DNA of 64,000 nucleotides from Channallabes apus (Eukaryota > Chordata > Actinopteri > Siluriformes > Clariidae), in assembly GCA_030522415.1 (NCBI GenBank), contig CM060131.1:5877203-5941202 (forward strand). The letters run 5' to 3'. The notes beneath the pieces were generated by a model. That model saw nothing but the letters and a program-made list of their open reading frames with translations. It made no database searches and was not told the DNA's origin. This document shows, piece by piece, positions 1 to 11,045 of this stretch. A program made the translations under genes and the position numbers. Numbering within the stretch: position 1 is the first letter of the stretch; each line of letters begins with the position of its first letter.

Positions 1-910
1 CCCTATCAGCCATAGCAAGACAAGTTGGTCGTTTCAAATTTGTGATTTCAAGAATATTGAATCTTTACAACGTCACAAACTCATTCAATTCCCCCAATAA
101 GGCTGGTCGTCCACGGAAGACAAATACAAGAAAGGACAGGATACGGCGGAGGATCTCAATAGGCAATCGTTTCCACACCGCAGCTGGAATTGCTCACCAG
201 TTCAGCGCTGAACAGGGTAAGGATCTGTCTCGTCATACAGTGTCTTGACATTTAAGAGCATTTGAACCGAAAGCCCACTCTGCAGTGACCAAACCTCTCA
301 TTAGCAGAAAGAATCAAAAGGCTAGACTAAGCTTTGCTGAGGAGCATGTTGTGTGGACAGAGGAGAACTGGTCCAAAGTTCACTTCAGTGATGAAAGCAA
401 GTTTAATTTATTTGGGTCCGATGGGAAACATTATGTTCGGCGACAAACTGGAGAAAGACTGAACCCAAAGTGTGTAAAGAAGTGAAAAGTGGAGGAGGAA
501 GTGTCATGGTTTGGGGCATGTTTTCTGCAGCAGGAGTTGGGCCTCTTATACAGTTACATGGCAGAGTGAATGCAAAAGTTTATCAGGACCTTCTTCAACA
601 ACATATGCGTTCATCACCCAATCAGCCCCCAGTGTTCATGCAGGACAACGCTCCATGTCACACAGCAAAACGGGTGAAGCAGGTCCTTGAAACTGAAAAC
701 ATTGAAATAATGACATGGCCTGCCCAGAGTCCTGATCTCAACCCAATAGAGAACCTCTGGAAAATCCTTGGCGATAAAGTTATGGCCAAAAAACCCACTA
801 CAGTCACCGAACAGTGGAGGAGACTGGAAGAAGAGTGGACCAAAATCACACTAGAGCAGTGTGAGAGACTAGTGCTGTCCAGTGGCCGCAGATGTGCTGA
901 AGTCATTTAG
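1..910 (+). pseudogene. Broken Tc1-like transposase (left-truncated)
   Basis: This is the coding region of a Tc1/mariner DDE transposase that moved its own element by cut and paste. A linker resembling the Tc1 GRPRKT motif is at about 105-125. The catalytic residues are D in FSDES (390-392), D in QDNAPCH (644-646) and E in NPIENLW (749-751). The last two are 34 residues apart, the DD34E spacing of Tc1. Inactivating lesions are visible: an in-frame TGA near 246, and a frame change near 470-485 between NPKC and KSGGGS. The N-terminus lies beyond the left edge. No terminal repeat could be placed; similarity probably continues past 910 into non-coding element sequence up to about 1.2 kb. It differs from the other Tc1 copies in the window. 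Confidence 0.88.
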
Positions 911-1202
911 AGCACAGGCCTGTACACTTCCTACTACTTGCTGACTGTTGTAACCTTCAGAACATTTTGTAGTAATCTTTTCCCATGCTACAGTCATTGT
1001 TGTTCTCTAATAGTGATCAGTGTGTTTTCTGCAAAATAATGGTTTTTGTTGAATTGCCTTAGTTATTTTGTGGAAAAGGTGTTCTGGTATCATGGTATAG
1101 ACAGGACAAAAACTCCTTCAACTGTTGAGCAGTGAACATGACATTATTTCAGAATTTTGTTCAATTGTTTATAAATTGTTCTCTAATTTTGATTGCCAGT
1201 GT

Positions 1203-1346
1203 GTACACACACACACACACACACACACATGCATGCATACACACCTTGCTTCAGTACATTCATGAAGAAAATGATTAATGACTTCAAATGAAGTGAAGAT
1301 CTTAATCATGATCTTAATTAATGTGTTGTTTATCGTTTACAGTAAC

Positions 1347-1383
<37 letters not shown>

Positions 1384-1531
1384 ATCAGGTTACCCAACGT
1401 GCAGGTCTGTTTCATATCTTAATCACAGCTTCTGTAGGCATTTTAATAATTTGTAGTTACCCTTACCGTGTGTATAAAGATGATGAAGCTGAAATGGATG
1501 CAGATTTCTTTCTTTCTCTCTCTCTCTCTCT
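1203..1531. repeat. Microsatellites (CA)n, (CA)n and (TC)n
   Basis: Three simple-sequence tracts are close together: (AC)n at about 1204-1229, (AC)n at 1351-1382, and a TC-rich tract at about 1505-1531. The intervening sequence is AT-rich and shows no gene. Confidence 0.9.
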
Positions 1532-1599
1532 GTACACGGAGGCAGGTGGCTCTGCTGTATATATAAAAATATAAATACTCAGCAGTGGCTCCACCCACT

Positions 1600-2080
1600 T
1601 TCGCCATCTCGACCACGATTGGTCAATCCTATCCCACCACAGAATTTAGAAATTTCTCACCAAATTGAATGTCATTTATAATACTTGTATGATATTATAT
1701 AATGCCCTTTATATAGAGAAAGAAAATAAAAAGATTAAAAAGATATTAGTTGTTTTTTTATAAAACCGGAAAACAGTTCTTGCAGTTCCGTACTGCCACC
1801 GTCAGTCACGCGAGCTTAATGGGAAATGTAGTTCTTTTTTTTGACACGCGGCGAATCATTCCTGTTAGTATCACACTGAAAAAACTACAACTCCTTTTTG
1901 CCAATCATCTGCTGCTGAAAGCAGAAAACCTCACCTAGATTTTGTGGATTTTGGGCTAAAAAAAAAAAAACTTCCGTCTTTTAGACTGAGCGTTTCGGAG
2001 GATTATTCAGAGGACAAACATCCAGGAGCTACAACTTTGACTTCAGCAAATCGACTGTTTATTATTTTTAAACACAACAG
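1600..2080. promoter_or_regulatory. Candidate (possibly bidirectional) PDCD10 promoter
   Basis: This block carries two short motifs in opposite orientations that resemble the ZNF143-type promoter element ACTACAATTCCC. One is on the minus strand (ACTACATTTCCC, 1821-1832) and one on the plus strand (ACTACAACTCC, 1884-1894). CCAAT boxes are present on both strands: ATTGG at 1618-1622 and CCAAT at 1901-1905. A good splice donor (ACAACAG/GTATGG) follows at 2080/2081. In mammals PDCD10 shares a head-to-head promoter with SERPINI1, so opposed elements would fit. The assignment to PDCD10 is inference. Confidence 0.35.
1985..2080 (+). other. Candidate non-coding exon 1 of PDCD10
   Basis: The sequence ends at a consensus donor at 2080/2081 and lies just downstream of the promoter-like block. 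It has no usable start codon leading into PDCD10, so it would be 5' UTR spliced over about 12 kb to the acceptor at 14026-14027. The 5' limit is arbitrary. Transcript data would be needed to accept it. Confidence 0.3.
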
Positions 2081-5000
2081 GTATGGGATTAACGTCACTA
2101 AACTTAACCGAAACTACTCAGTTCTTATTATACTGTGTGTGAAAGTACAGTTTACTTAGCACTTAAATGACAAGTGTATCTCTACTGAACCAGGTGTATA
2201 CGAGTTAGGCTGTAGAAATTATGATTTCAGAACATGTTGCACAAAACATGGGAGCTGAAATACATTTGGATTTATTTTTATTCAACCCTAACTAGCTCGA
2301 AACTGCTAGCTTAGCCGGCTAGGAGGTGTGACACCAAATCCTGCACTTCCTGTACATCTTGACTTCCTTTCGTTTATTCGATCACAATCGCTTCAGATGA
2401 ACCTGAGGACCCAGAAACGGCTGCCAACATTTTATGGAGATGTTTAATGTGCTTGAAGCAAAGATTTTTCATTTCTTGAACTTCATTTTTTTAACTTGCT
2501 TGTTTAAAACCTATTATTTCTGCCCATAGTCGGCGAATTCTTTCTGTTCTGCCTAAAATAGAGTAGTCAATGTAGAAGTGCAACTATTTTACGCAGGCGC
2601 ATGAGAAGCTACCTAAGGGTCCTCTGGATGCAGGCTGCGCAGTGTGATACAGGATAAGGCACGACATAGGCTAAATAGTTAGCGTTTGTTTGCTAGCGTT
2701 TACTTAGCTTTGTTTAGTAAGCTAGTTTAGTTTCACCACCGCAGTACGTACAATTATATACAATTAAGAAGCTTTTAAAAACTTGGCAGTTATTTTAATA
2801 TGATAACAATGAAGTTTAATTCTAATAAACTACAATGTATAACTAAATTGCAGACATGCTAAGAAAGAGAGAAGTATTAAAGTTTGTCGATATTTATACA
2901 AGATAATGATTATAAAAATAAGTATTTCCTTCCTAATACTTTTTTAAAATTATACTTTATATAATTTATTATATAATTTATTTTGTTTATGTAGTCACTT
3001 ATTTTGGCTTTTCATTTCTTATTATAGCTATTTCCTTTTTTGTATATAGCTAATTGTATGGAACTTGAATTCTACCAATGTGACATGTTTAAGTTCAAGT
3101 CCTAAATAAATGTTTATATTCAAGTTCTAAGTAATAATTGTATTTTAATAATTTGTAAAAATTGTGAGATCAGGAGACAAATGTTTTTGACTCTTCTACT
3201 ATATAGACTAGGGGTTCTCAAACTTAATATTCAGCGGTTCTGGATCTAATTTCTATTCAAGGTCAATTTCCAGGATATTTTTTTTTTCATAAGCTGATGA
3301 CTTTTTTTATTAACCTGCTTTTAATTTATAAGCAACATACATTTTTACATGCATGTTTAAACCTAGTGGGGAAAATGCCACTGTTTCACTGCAATCATGC
3401 GTCAACCAAAGCCGCTCTAACTTTAAAGCAACTTACATTCAAGTGTCAAAGATTCAAAATGCGTCCAAGTAAGAGCAAAAGTAGCAGTACTGTTTTCCTG
3501 TAAAAAGTTTTGTGAACCTAAACAGTTCCAACTTATCCAAGTTATTTTACAAACTAAATAATCAAAGTGTATTTGTTTTGAAGCATCAATAAACCGATTG
3601 AACAAACTGACCTTAAGAAACAACATAAAAAGACACTGTAATAACAAAATTATTTAGAAGTAAAAGTTACACGATGCCTTATAGGGCCGATCACATGCAT
3701 GTTTAAAAATCATGTAAAACACCAGCTGCGTCACTTTCTCCTTCTTTCCAAGTGCACTTCTGTGACGTCTGCTGTTACTAAGTGACCGTGCGCACATGAC
3801 CCGCCGTGCACCTGCGGCAATCTGAATTGTTAAAAAGTTTTATCTCACTGCGGCGTGGATGCGCATGGAAAATGCTTGAAACAATCAATTTATTACACTG
3901 TATTATTGTGTTCCTAATTTAAGGGTGGGCTAGGTGCGGATTGACTTGCTGCGCGGTCTGGATCAGGAGTTTCGACATGAAGCCCTAGTATAGACCTTGT
4001 GTTCGACCATTTAAATACTCTTTAGCAAGTATATATCTTGCCACTGAGGGTGTGGTTTGTTCTACAGAAGAGACTTGATAGAAGAAAGCATGGTTTTTCT
4101 TCATTCATACTGTTCCCCTTTTCAGCTGTTTTAATTGGTTCATTTTCACTTAGTTAGGGAGCATATTTTCCCCAAAAAATTTCACTTCCAGAATGTGGCT
4201 GCCTCAGGCTGAGGTATATGTCCTATTTTATACATAATCAGGTTGAAGTATTAAAAAAATGCAGTCATCATTAAAAAAATGTATATCATATTTCTCATTA
4301 TCTTGAACATTGTTCTTGTTAAAGTTGAGAAATTTGTGTGAATGTAGCAGTGAGAAGTTGTCCACAGTTAAAAAATATCCCTCTAAATGAAAGTCCTCGC
4401 TTTTCACAAGGTTTAGGTATCTCACCATATCCTGTCGACTTTTAGATTCATCAGGGGTGTGGCATACCACAGACACTTCTGGCCAAGCAGTCAACACCAT
4501 ATCACTTCAGATTTTTGGTTTAGTAGAAAACCATAGGGAATCAAATCAACATGGCTTCCAAGTCTGTTTCTGTAGAAAAGCTTTTATCAAAGTGAAATTT
4601 CTACAGCTTTCCCCTTTGCTAGATTTTTCTTTTGTTTATTCCTCCTGACAGAACTGATGTGTAACTTAGGCAGGTTTATGGGCCTCCTTGCTTAGACACA
4701 CTAAGGGTGTTTTCACATTTGAACACGTTTCTGAGAACACAATCGTTCTGGGATTGGGAACCGTCCCCAAGTCTGCTTAAAGAGAAGGTTTAGGGTACAG
4801 AAGTCATTCCTGGGCATGGTACAAATCAATCATACCTGGTGTGAAAGCAAATTAAAATATTTTATGAGATCCAGGTCAGTACTTTCTGATGGCCATGCTA
4901 ATTCTTTCACTGTTGTTTTTGGGTAGTTTTATTACAACTTTTGGGGTATGTTTAATAGAGAATGGGGAAAAAATATAAAGTTATGTATCCAGATTCATTC

Positions 5001-5519
5001 ATTACTTTCGTCTGCCGATTCATGTTCTGCATCAGAAATAATTATGGTGGATGATAGATACAGGCTGCTTAGTAAAATTTTAGTTTTTTTGTTCAATTTA
5101 ATTTGAAGTAAAATGTTAAACTCTCATATTTTAAGCTATTTGGCCTTGTTTAAATGCTGCTTTTGTTATTTAATTGAGAAAAGTAATGATATAAGGAATA
5201 GGCTACATTTAATTATGTTCAATCCAGTTTTGAATCTGTAAAAAATTTTTTTAGTTATCTTACTGTACTTTTCTTTTTGGAAGGTTCAAGGTCTTAAAAT
5301 TGTAACAAAATTGAAAAGAAAAAGATATACTTAATTGCAATATAAATCAAATCAGTACCTAGGTATAGCTTACTATTGTACAAACTCACAAGTCACAGTT
5401 TGGAATGTTCACACGTTTGAGTAACAAATTGGACCACATTTTGACAAAAAAAAAAAAAAAGAAAAAGAAAGGTAAACCCAGGATAATTTTTATTTTATTA
5501 CTTTTATGGAGAATTTGAA
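2081..5519. other. AT-rich non-coding DNA
   Basis: I see no gene or recognisable transposon here. It holds short poly-T and poly-A runs and no open frame with family resemblance. If the first exon at 2.0 kb is real, this is PDCD10 intron 1. Confidence 0.5.
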
Positions 5520-5521
5520 TA

Positions 5522-5809
5522 TAGTTGAACCTCGGACTACGAGCATATTTGGTTCCGGAAGCGGGCTCGTATTCCAAAACATTCGTAAACCAAATCAATC
5601 GCAACAGAGAAGAGTTTTCCTCTGTGTTTGTAGCCGAGAGGAGGGGGAGCTGTAAAGCCGAGACTTATCGTCTCCCCTTGATGGGACTTAGTGCCTTCCA
5701 GAGTTTGAGAGTTTGTGTGTGTGTGCTTAAGGAAGAGAGTGTATGTGTTTGTTTAGAAACCGGAGAGGGGGGCTGTGAAAGCGTGTGTGCGCGCTTATTC
5801 ACTTACACC

Positions 5810-5849
<40 letters not shown>

Positions 5850-6365
5850 TGGCTTTACAGCTCCCCCTACTCTCAGCTACAAACACAGGAAACTCTTCTC
5901 TGTCGCGACTGTTTTCAAACGTGAGGAGCTGATAAATTTTTTTTTTGTTTGTTTTACTTTACAGCAGTGATTCTGTTAGTATGCGCTCACGCGAATGTGA
6001 CTAGCGATGTTCCTTGCTAATTTTTAAACGGTTTTAAAAAAGGTCTCTCCGTTTGTGTGTGCACGCACATCACGACGCACATCACGACGCACATCACGAC
6101 GCACATAGCGTGTTTGTGTGTGTGTATTCACCCAGCAGGGGAGACGATTACCTACAATTCCGCGGTGCAAGAGAGAGAAAAACCATTGGCTCAGTTGTGA
6201 TGACGCAACGCTCGACGTCAAAAGAAGAAGCGCATGAGTTATACATGATACTCGGAGCTCATAAATCAAGACAACGCTCGTTTTTAAGTCAAAATTTATT
6301 AAAAATCTTTGCTCGTCTTGCGGAACACTCCTAAACCCCGTTACTCGTAATCCGAGGTTCCACTG
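5522..6365. mobile_element. Non-autonomous TA-inserting DNA transposon (MITE) with internal foldback
   Basis: The element is bounded by imperfect terminal inverted repeats. The left end reads TAGTTGAACCTCGGACTACG. The right end, read in reverse, is CAGTGGAACCTCGGATTACG. TA dinucleotides flank it at 5520-5521 and 6366-6367, as expected for the Tc1/mariner/pogo superfamily. It encodes no transposase. Inside, 5600-5663 and 5847-5907 form a long imperfect inverted repeat. GT-rich sequence (about 5712-5755) lies against a (CA)20 tract (5807-5846). A 12-bp unit, CACATCACGACG, is repeated near 6065-6106. The small open frames inside it are by-products of these repeats. Confidence 0.75.
5600..5907. 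repeat. Long imperfect inverted repeat (hairpin) inside the MITE
   Basis: The left arm, 5600-5663, runs from GCAACAGAGAAGAG to AGCTGTAAAGCCG. The right arm, 5847-5907, is its reverse complement with a few substitutions and small gaps. The loop is about 180 bases and contains GT and CA tracts that can pair further. Confidence 0.8.
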
Positions 6366-6367
6366 TA

Positions 6368-7088
6368 CTTAAATCAAGGAACTTGTCTTGTCCGTGTCTT
6401 AAATAGAATGAAAACATCAATATGTACAATTGTTTAAATGTTATATAAAATTTTATTATTTAACCTAACTTTATTTAATTGATAATGTATACAAATTTTT
6501 AAATTACTATTTTGTGAAAAATAAACAAGTTTTTAATCACTATTTTAAAGCGAAAACTAATAATTTGACTACATTTGATCGTCTCAAACTAGTACCCACT
6601 AGTCTTCAGTGGGTAATAAACAGTTAGGCTAATTTTAGTAAAACAAAGTATGTTCATATATAATTGAGTTGCAGTGCAAGTTTTAAATAATATCAATTGG
6701 CATATTTTTCTCGGAGTGGATGGAGTTTCAGCCCTTTCTAGACAGGATGGGGTCAGTGAAATCTTGCAACCCTGGCATGAACAGAGCGAGGAGGAGCGCT
6801 CGAGCGTGAGGAAAATATAATTTATACAGTATCTATGCAAAAAAGATCAAGAATGAGGCCCAAATATAAACGACAGTAAACCTGTATTTTGTACTACGAT
6901 GGTTAAAATCTGCATGTGTTCCAAACTATAGGGAGCGATCTGTACAGATCAACTTGAGTCCGTTACATTGCTATTACAAGCAACATTATGTACTCAATCC
7001 AGAAAGTTGGCCTGTTAACATACTATTTTAAAATAAACTGCTTTTGGAAGCTATACACTAGATTAGCCTTTAAAAAAAACTGCATATA
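6368..7088. other. AT-rich non-coding DNA
   Basis: I see no gene, RNA or repeat that I can name in this interval. Confidence 0.5.
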
Positions 7089-7530
7089 GGCCTCCGAGTG
7101 GCGCAGTGGTAAAGCGCTCGCCCTATCATCCGGAGATCGCTGGTTCGAACCCCGGGTGATGCTGTTTTCCTCTCACAGCCGGAGGCATAGAGAGAGCTGA
7201 TTGGCCGAGCTCTCTCAGGGGGGAGGGATGAGAGGTACTTGCGCTCCCACATTAATCACGGCTCTACAGCCAATCAGGGACGTCTGTGAGCTTGCGCACG
7301 CGAAAGGAGCGGCTAGCGAGTGTGTTACTCTGCCCCTAATGGTGCGTGAGCAACCAGTTCGAAAAGATGCGGTCGGCTGACATCACGCGGTTTGGAGGAA
7401 ACACGTGATAGTCTTCGCCCTCCTGACTGAGTGGTAGCCTTAATGTGGGAGCCCCTCTAGCGACGGGGAGGAATTGGCCATGACTAATATTGGGGAAAAA
7501 TTGGAAAAATCCCCCCCAAAAAATAAAATG
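7089..7530 (+). mobile_element. tRNA-derived SINE
   Basis: The head resembles a tRNA promoter. A box A-like GTGGCGCAGTGGTAAAGCGC lies at about 7098-7117 and a box B GGTTCGAACCCC at 7142-7153. A tRNA-unrelated body of about 350 bp and an A-rich tail near 7495-7525 follow. It is too long and unstructured beyond the head to be a tRNA gene. Its tail abuts a TA/CA microsatellite that precedes the next transposon. Confidence 0.8.
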
Positions 7531-8440
7531 TGTGTGCCTTATATATGTGTGTATATATATATACACACACACACAGGTCCTTCTCAAAAAATTAGCATAT
7601 TATGATAAAGTTCATTATTTTCTGTAATGTACTGATAAACATTAGACTTTCATATATTTTAGATTCATTACACACAAACTGAAGTAGTTCAAGCCTTTTA
7701 TTGTTTTAGTATTGATGATTGTGGCATACAGCTCATGAAAACCCAAAATCCCTATCTCAAAAAATTAGCATATCATGAAAAGGTTCTCTAAACGAGCTAT
7801 TAACCTAATCATCTGAATCAACTAATTAACTCTAAACACCTGCAAAAGATTCCTGAGGCTTTTAAAAACTCCCAGCCTGGTTCATTACTCAAAACCGCAA
7901 TCATGGGTAAGACTGCCGACCTGACTGCTGTCCAGAAGGCCATCATTGACACCCTCAAGCAAGAGGGTAAGACACAGAAAGAGATTTCTGAACGAATAGG
8001 CTGTTCCCAGAGTGCTGTATCAAGGCACCTCAGTGGGAAGTCTGTGGGAAGGAAAAAGTGTGGCAGAAAACGCTGCACAACGAGAAGAGGTGACCGGGCC
8101 CTGAGGAAGATTGTGGAGAAGGACCGATTCCAGACCTTGGGGGACCTGCGGAAGCAGTGGACTGAGTCTGGAGTAGAAACATCCAGAGCCACCGTGTACA
8201 GGCGTGTGCAGGAAATGGGCTACAGGTTGCAAATTTTGCATGTCATTCGGAAACCAAGGTGCCAGAGTCTGGAGGAAGACTGGGGAGAGGGAAATGCCAA
8301 AATGCCTGAAGTCCAGTGTCAAGTACCCACAGTCAGTGATGGTCTGGGGTGCCATGTCAGCTGCTGGTGTTGGTCCACTGTGTTTTATCAAGGGCAGGGT
8401 CAATGCAGCTAGCTATCAGGAGATTTTGGAGCACTTCATG

Positions 8441-9998
8441 ATAAAGGTTTCATAAAAACCAGGTTTAGATTTTAATGACCCGTCGAATTATAGACCGATT
8501 TCGTAGCTCCCATTCCTTTCTAAGCTACTTGAAAAGGTTGTATATCACCAACTTCAGCCATTTCTTAATGAAAATAATATTCTGGATCCATTTCAATCAG
8601 GTTTTCGTGCTGAACACAGTACCGAATCTGCACTGATTAAAGTCACAAATGATCTGCTTATGTCTGTGGATTCGAGGGATTGCGCAGTGTTGATATTGTT
8701 AGATCTAAGTGCTGCTTTCGACACCATAGATCATGGTGTCTTGTTAGAGCGCCTTCAACAGTGGGTTGGTATTTCGGGTATTGTTTTGAAATGGTTCTCA
8801 TCATTTATGAATTCTAGAACCTTCTCTGTTTCTTTTAATGAATCATTGACTGCTCCAGCCCCCCTTCTGTATGGTGTTCCTCAAGGGTCTGTACTTAGCT
8901 GTGTTTTATTTTCGTTATATATGTTACCTTTAAGCCACATAATAACAAAATATGTAGTTTCTTATCACTGTTACGCTGATGACACGCAGCTTTATCTGCC
9001 CTTAAAATTTGGGAATCCGAAATCGTTGCAACCCTTATTTGATTGTTTACGTGATTTTAAAAAATGGATGGCCACGAACTTTTTAAATTTAAACGAGTCC
9101 AAGACTGAGATTTTATTATTTGGATCGCCATCAGTTGTTGAAATCTTAACCCCCGCCTTGGGACCACTGTCACCCTATATAAGATCACATGTGAAGAATC
9201 TTGGGGTGATATTTGACTCTGATTTTAAATTTGAGAAGCAAATATCAGCTGTGGTGAAGTCGTCCTTTTATCATTTGAGGATATTGGGTAAGGTGAGGGG
9301 CTGTTTTTCTTTCAATGACTTTGAGGCGTTGATTCATGCTTTCATTTCTTCCCGCTTAGATTATGGAAACGCGCTATATTATGGGGTCTGTCACTCGGCA
9401 CTAGCCCGTCTGCAGCTGGTTCAAAATGCTGCAGCACGACTTTTGACTAAATCAAAGAAGTCTTGTCATATTACTCCGATTCTAGTTTCGTTACATTGGT
9501 TGCCGGTGGAATATAGAGTCATATTTAAAATCCTTTTATTTGTTTTTAAAGCGATCAAGGGGGTTGTGCCTCTATATATCAATGATTTGATTCACCCTTA
9601 CTGTCCACAGAGAGCACTCTGATCATCTGATCAACTTCTGCTTACAATCCCGAAAAGTCGATTAAGAAGGAAAGGCGATCGTGCTTTTTCTGAGCCTGGG
9701 CCGACTCTGTGGAACAAGCTCCCTCTCCATGTCCGCTCAGCTCAGAGTGTTGAAATATTTAAATCGAACTTAAAAACGTATCTGTTCACCGAAGCTTTTA
9801 AACATGTGTTATAGTGATTTTGTATCGGTAATTTGATAGTTATGGTGTTTTCGAATCATTTATTTATTTTTATTATTATTTTATTATTGTTGCTGTTATT
9901 ACTGATTTTATTATTTTAATTTATTTTGGCTCTGCTATGTAAAGCACTTTGGTCAACTATCGGTTGTTTTAAATGTGCTATATAAATAAATTAACTTA
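8441..9998 (+). mobile_element. 5'-truncated L2/Rex-type LINE with target-site duplication
   Basis: This is a non-LTR retrotransposon inserted in the Tc1 transposase gene. The 8-bp sequence ACTTCATG occurs immediately before it (8433-8440) and immediately after it (9999-10006), a target-site duplication. The insert begins inside ORF2 and ends with GCTATATAAATAAATTAACT, a typical short-repeat LINE tail. The tail and the flanking Tc1 codons rejoin exactly across the duplication. Confidence 0.9.
8450..9622 (+). pseudogene. Partial LINE ORF2 reverse transcriptase
   Basis: An open segment of 320 codons from 8660 encodes the palm and fingers of a non-LTR reverse transcriptase. It contains LLDLSAAFDTIDH, YGVPQGSVLS and the catalytic YADD box in CYADDTQLYLPL. 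The C-terminal part matches L2/CR1-type ORF2 proteins (LDYGNALYYG, LQLVQNAAARLL, LHWLPVEYRV). Codons upstream of 8660 (about 8450-8650) still resemble the domain but are not open throughout. The endonuclease is missing, so the copy is dead on arrival. The frame stops at 9620; related C-terminal codons continue out of frame to about 9815. Confidence 0.88.
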
Positions 9999-10379
9999 AC
10001 TTCATGCCTCCATCTGCTGAAAAGCTTTATGGAGATGAAGATTTCATTTTTCAGCACGACCTGGCACCTGCTCACAGTGCCAAAACCACTGGTAAATGGT
10101 TTACTGACCATGGTATTACTGTGCTCAATTGGCCTGCCAACTCTCCTGACCTGAACCCCATAGAGAATCTGTGGGATATTGTGAAGAGAAAGTTGAGAGA
10201 CACAAGAATCTGCAAAAGGATTCCCGACCAAGTATTGAGTGCAGAACTGAACATAATTATTTGAAGGTTGACTTTTTTTGTATTCAAAACACTTTTCTTT
10301 TATTGGTCGGATGAAATATGCTAATTTTTTGAGATAGGGATTTTGGGTTTTCATATGCTAATTTTTTGAGAAGGACCTG

Positions 10380-10540
<161 letters not shown>

Positions 10541-10799
10541 TTCGGTATAAATAAAATTTCTTCCTCCATCCATCCTTTAAAATTGGGTCTGTATCTGTAT
10601 CCGAGTTAGTTCTACCGACTTAAGCATGAGGGCCATTACTTTTAGATAACAGCATCATACAATGTCAGAGAGCACATAAAACCAACTGTGTTGAAGTTTC
10701 TGAGCATCATAGATTATGCTATTGAATTAATAAATTTTTTTGTTTGGTTGATAATAAAGTATATAACGATACAATTTCATTTTCAATCTCCGAATACCG

Positions 10800-11045
10800 T
10801 TTTAGAAGGGATTTGTTTATGGTCATGATATCTGGTCTCACCCAAATGAGGAAGGATTCTCCCAAGGTAATTCCTCACATCAGTGTTGGGGAGTTTTTCC
10901 TTATCGCCATCATCTCTGGCTTGTTCATTAGGGAAAACCATTTTTAAATTCATATCCATCATTTTTATTTCTGTGAAGCTGCTTTGCAACAGGTTACTTT
11001 TTAAACACTCATACACTAATAGAAATAAAATTGAATTGAATGGAA
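10800..11045 (+). mobile_element. LINE 3'-end fragment
   Basis: The stretch runs from CCCAAGGTAATTCCTCA through GGGGAGTTTTTCC and GAAGCTGCTTTGCAAC to an AATAAAATTGAATTGAATGG tail. The reverse complement of this pattern appears at 38.9, 41.3 and 57.3 kb. It is the 3' tail of the LINE whose ORF2 end is seen at 41.9-42.5 kb. Confidence 0.7.

Larger units (their letters stand above)
7903..10264 (+). pseudogene. Tc1-like transposase pseudogene (interrupted)
   Basis: The 5' part (from ATG at 7903) encodes the paired-like DNA-binding domain: a helix-turn-helix (KEISERIGCSQSAVSRHLSG), a basic linker and a second helical domain ending at EMGYR. The frame then jumps over a missing stretch of roughly 100 bases that should hold the first catalytic aspartate. 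It continues as GNQGARVWRK to YQEILEHFM (about 8245-8440). After the LINE it resumes at 10004 with PPSAEKLYGDEDFIF, keeps the second D in FQHDLAPAH and the E in NPIENLW, and is truncated again after about 10215. No active product is possible. Confidence 0.88.
7575..10379 (+). mobile_element. Tc1-like transposon, internally deleted and split by a LINE
   Basis: The ends are inverted repeats: CAGGTCCTTCTCAAAAAATT at the left and its reverse complement at the right end. A second internal repeat copy (CTCAAAAAATTAGCATAT) sits at 7758-7775 on the left and near 10318-10338 on the right, an IR/DR-like layout. The right end is much more compact than the left. Between the ends lies a broken transposase gene, interrupted from 8441 to 9998 by a LINE. 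CA/TG microsatellites abut both outer ends, so the TA target site is not clear. Confidence 0.88.

Noticed and set aside
5525..6334. Several open frames of 60-135 codons
   Set aside because: They lie inside the foldback MITE and read its CA tract and 12-bp repeats. No family resemblance.
7089..7165. Possible tRNA gene
   Set aside because: Box A and box B are present, but the sequence continues as a SINE body with an A-rich tail and no convincing acceptor stem. The same applies to the other SINE heads.
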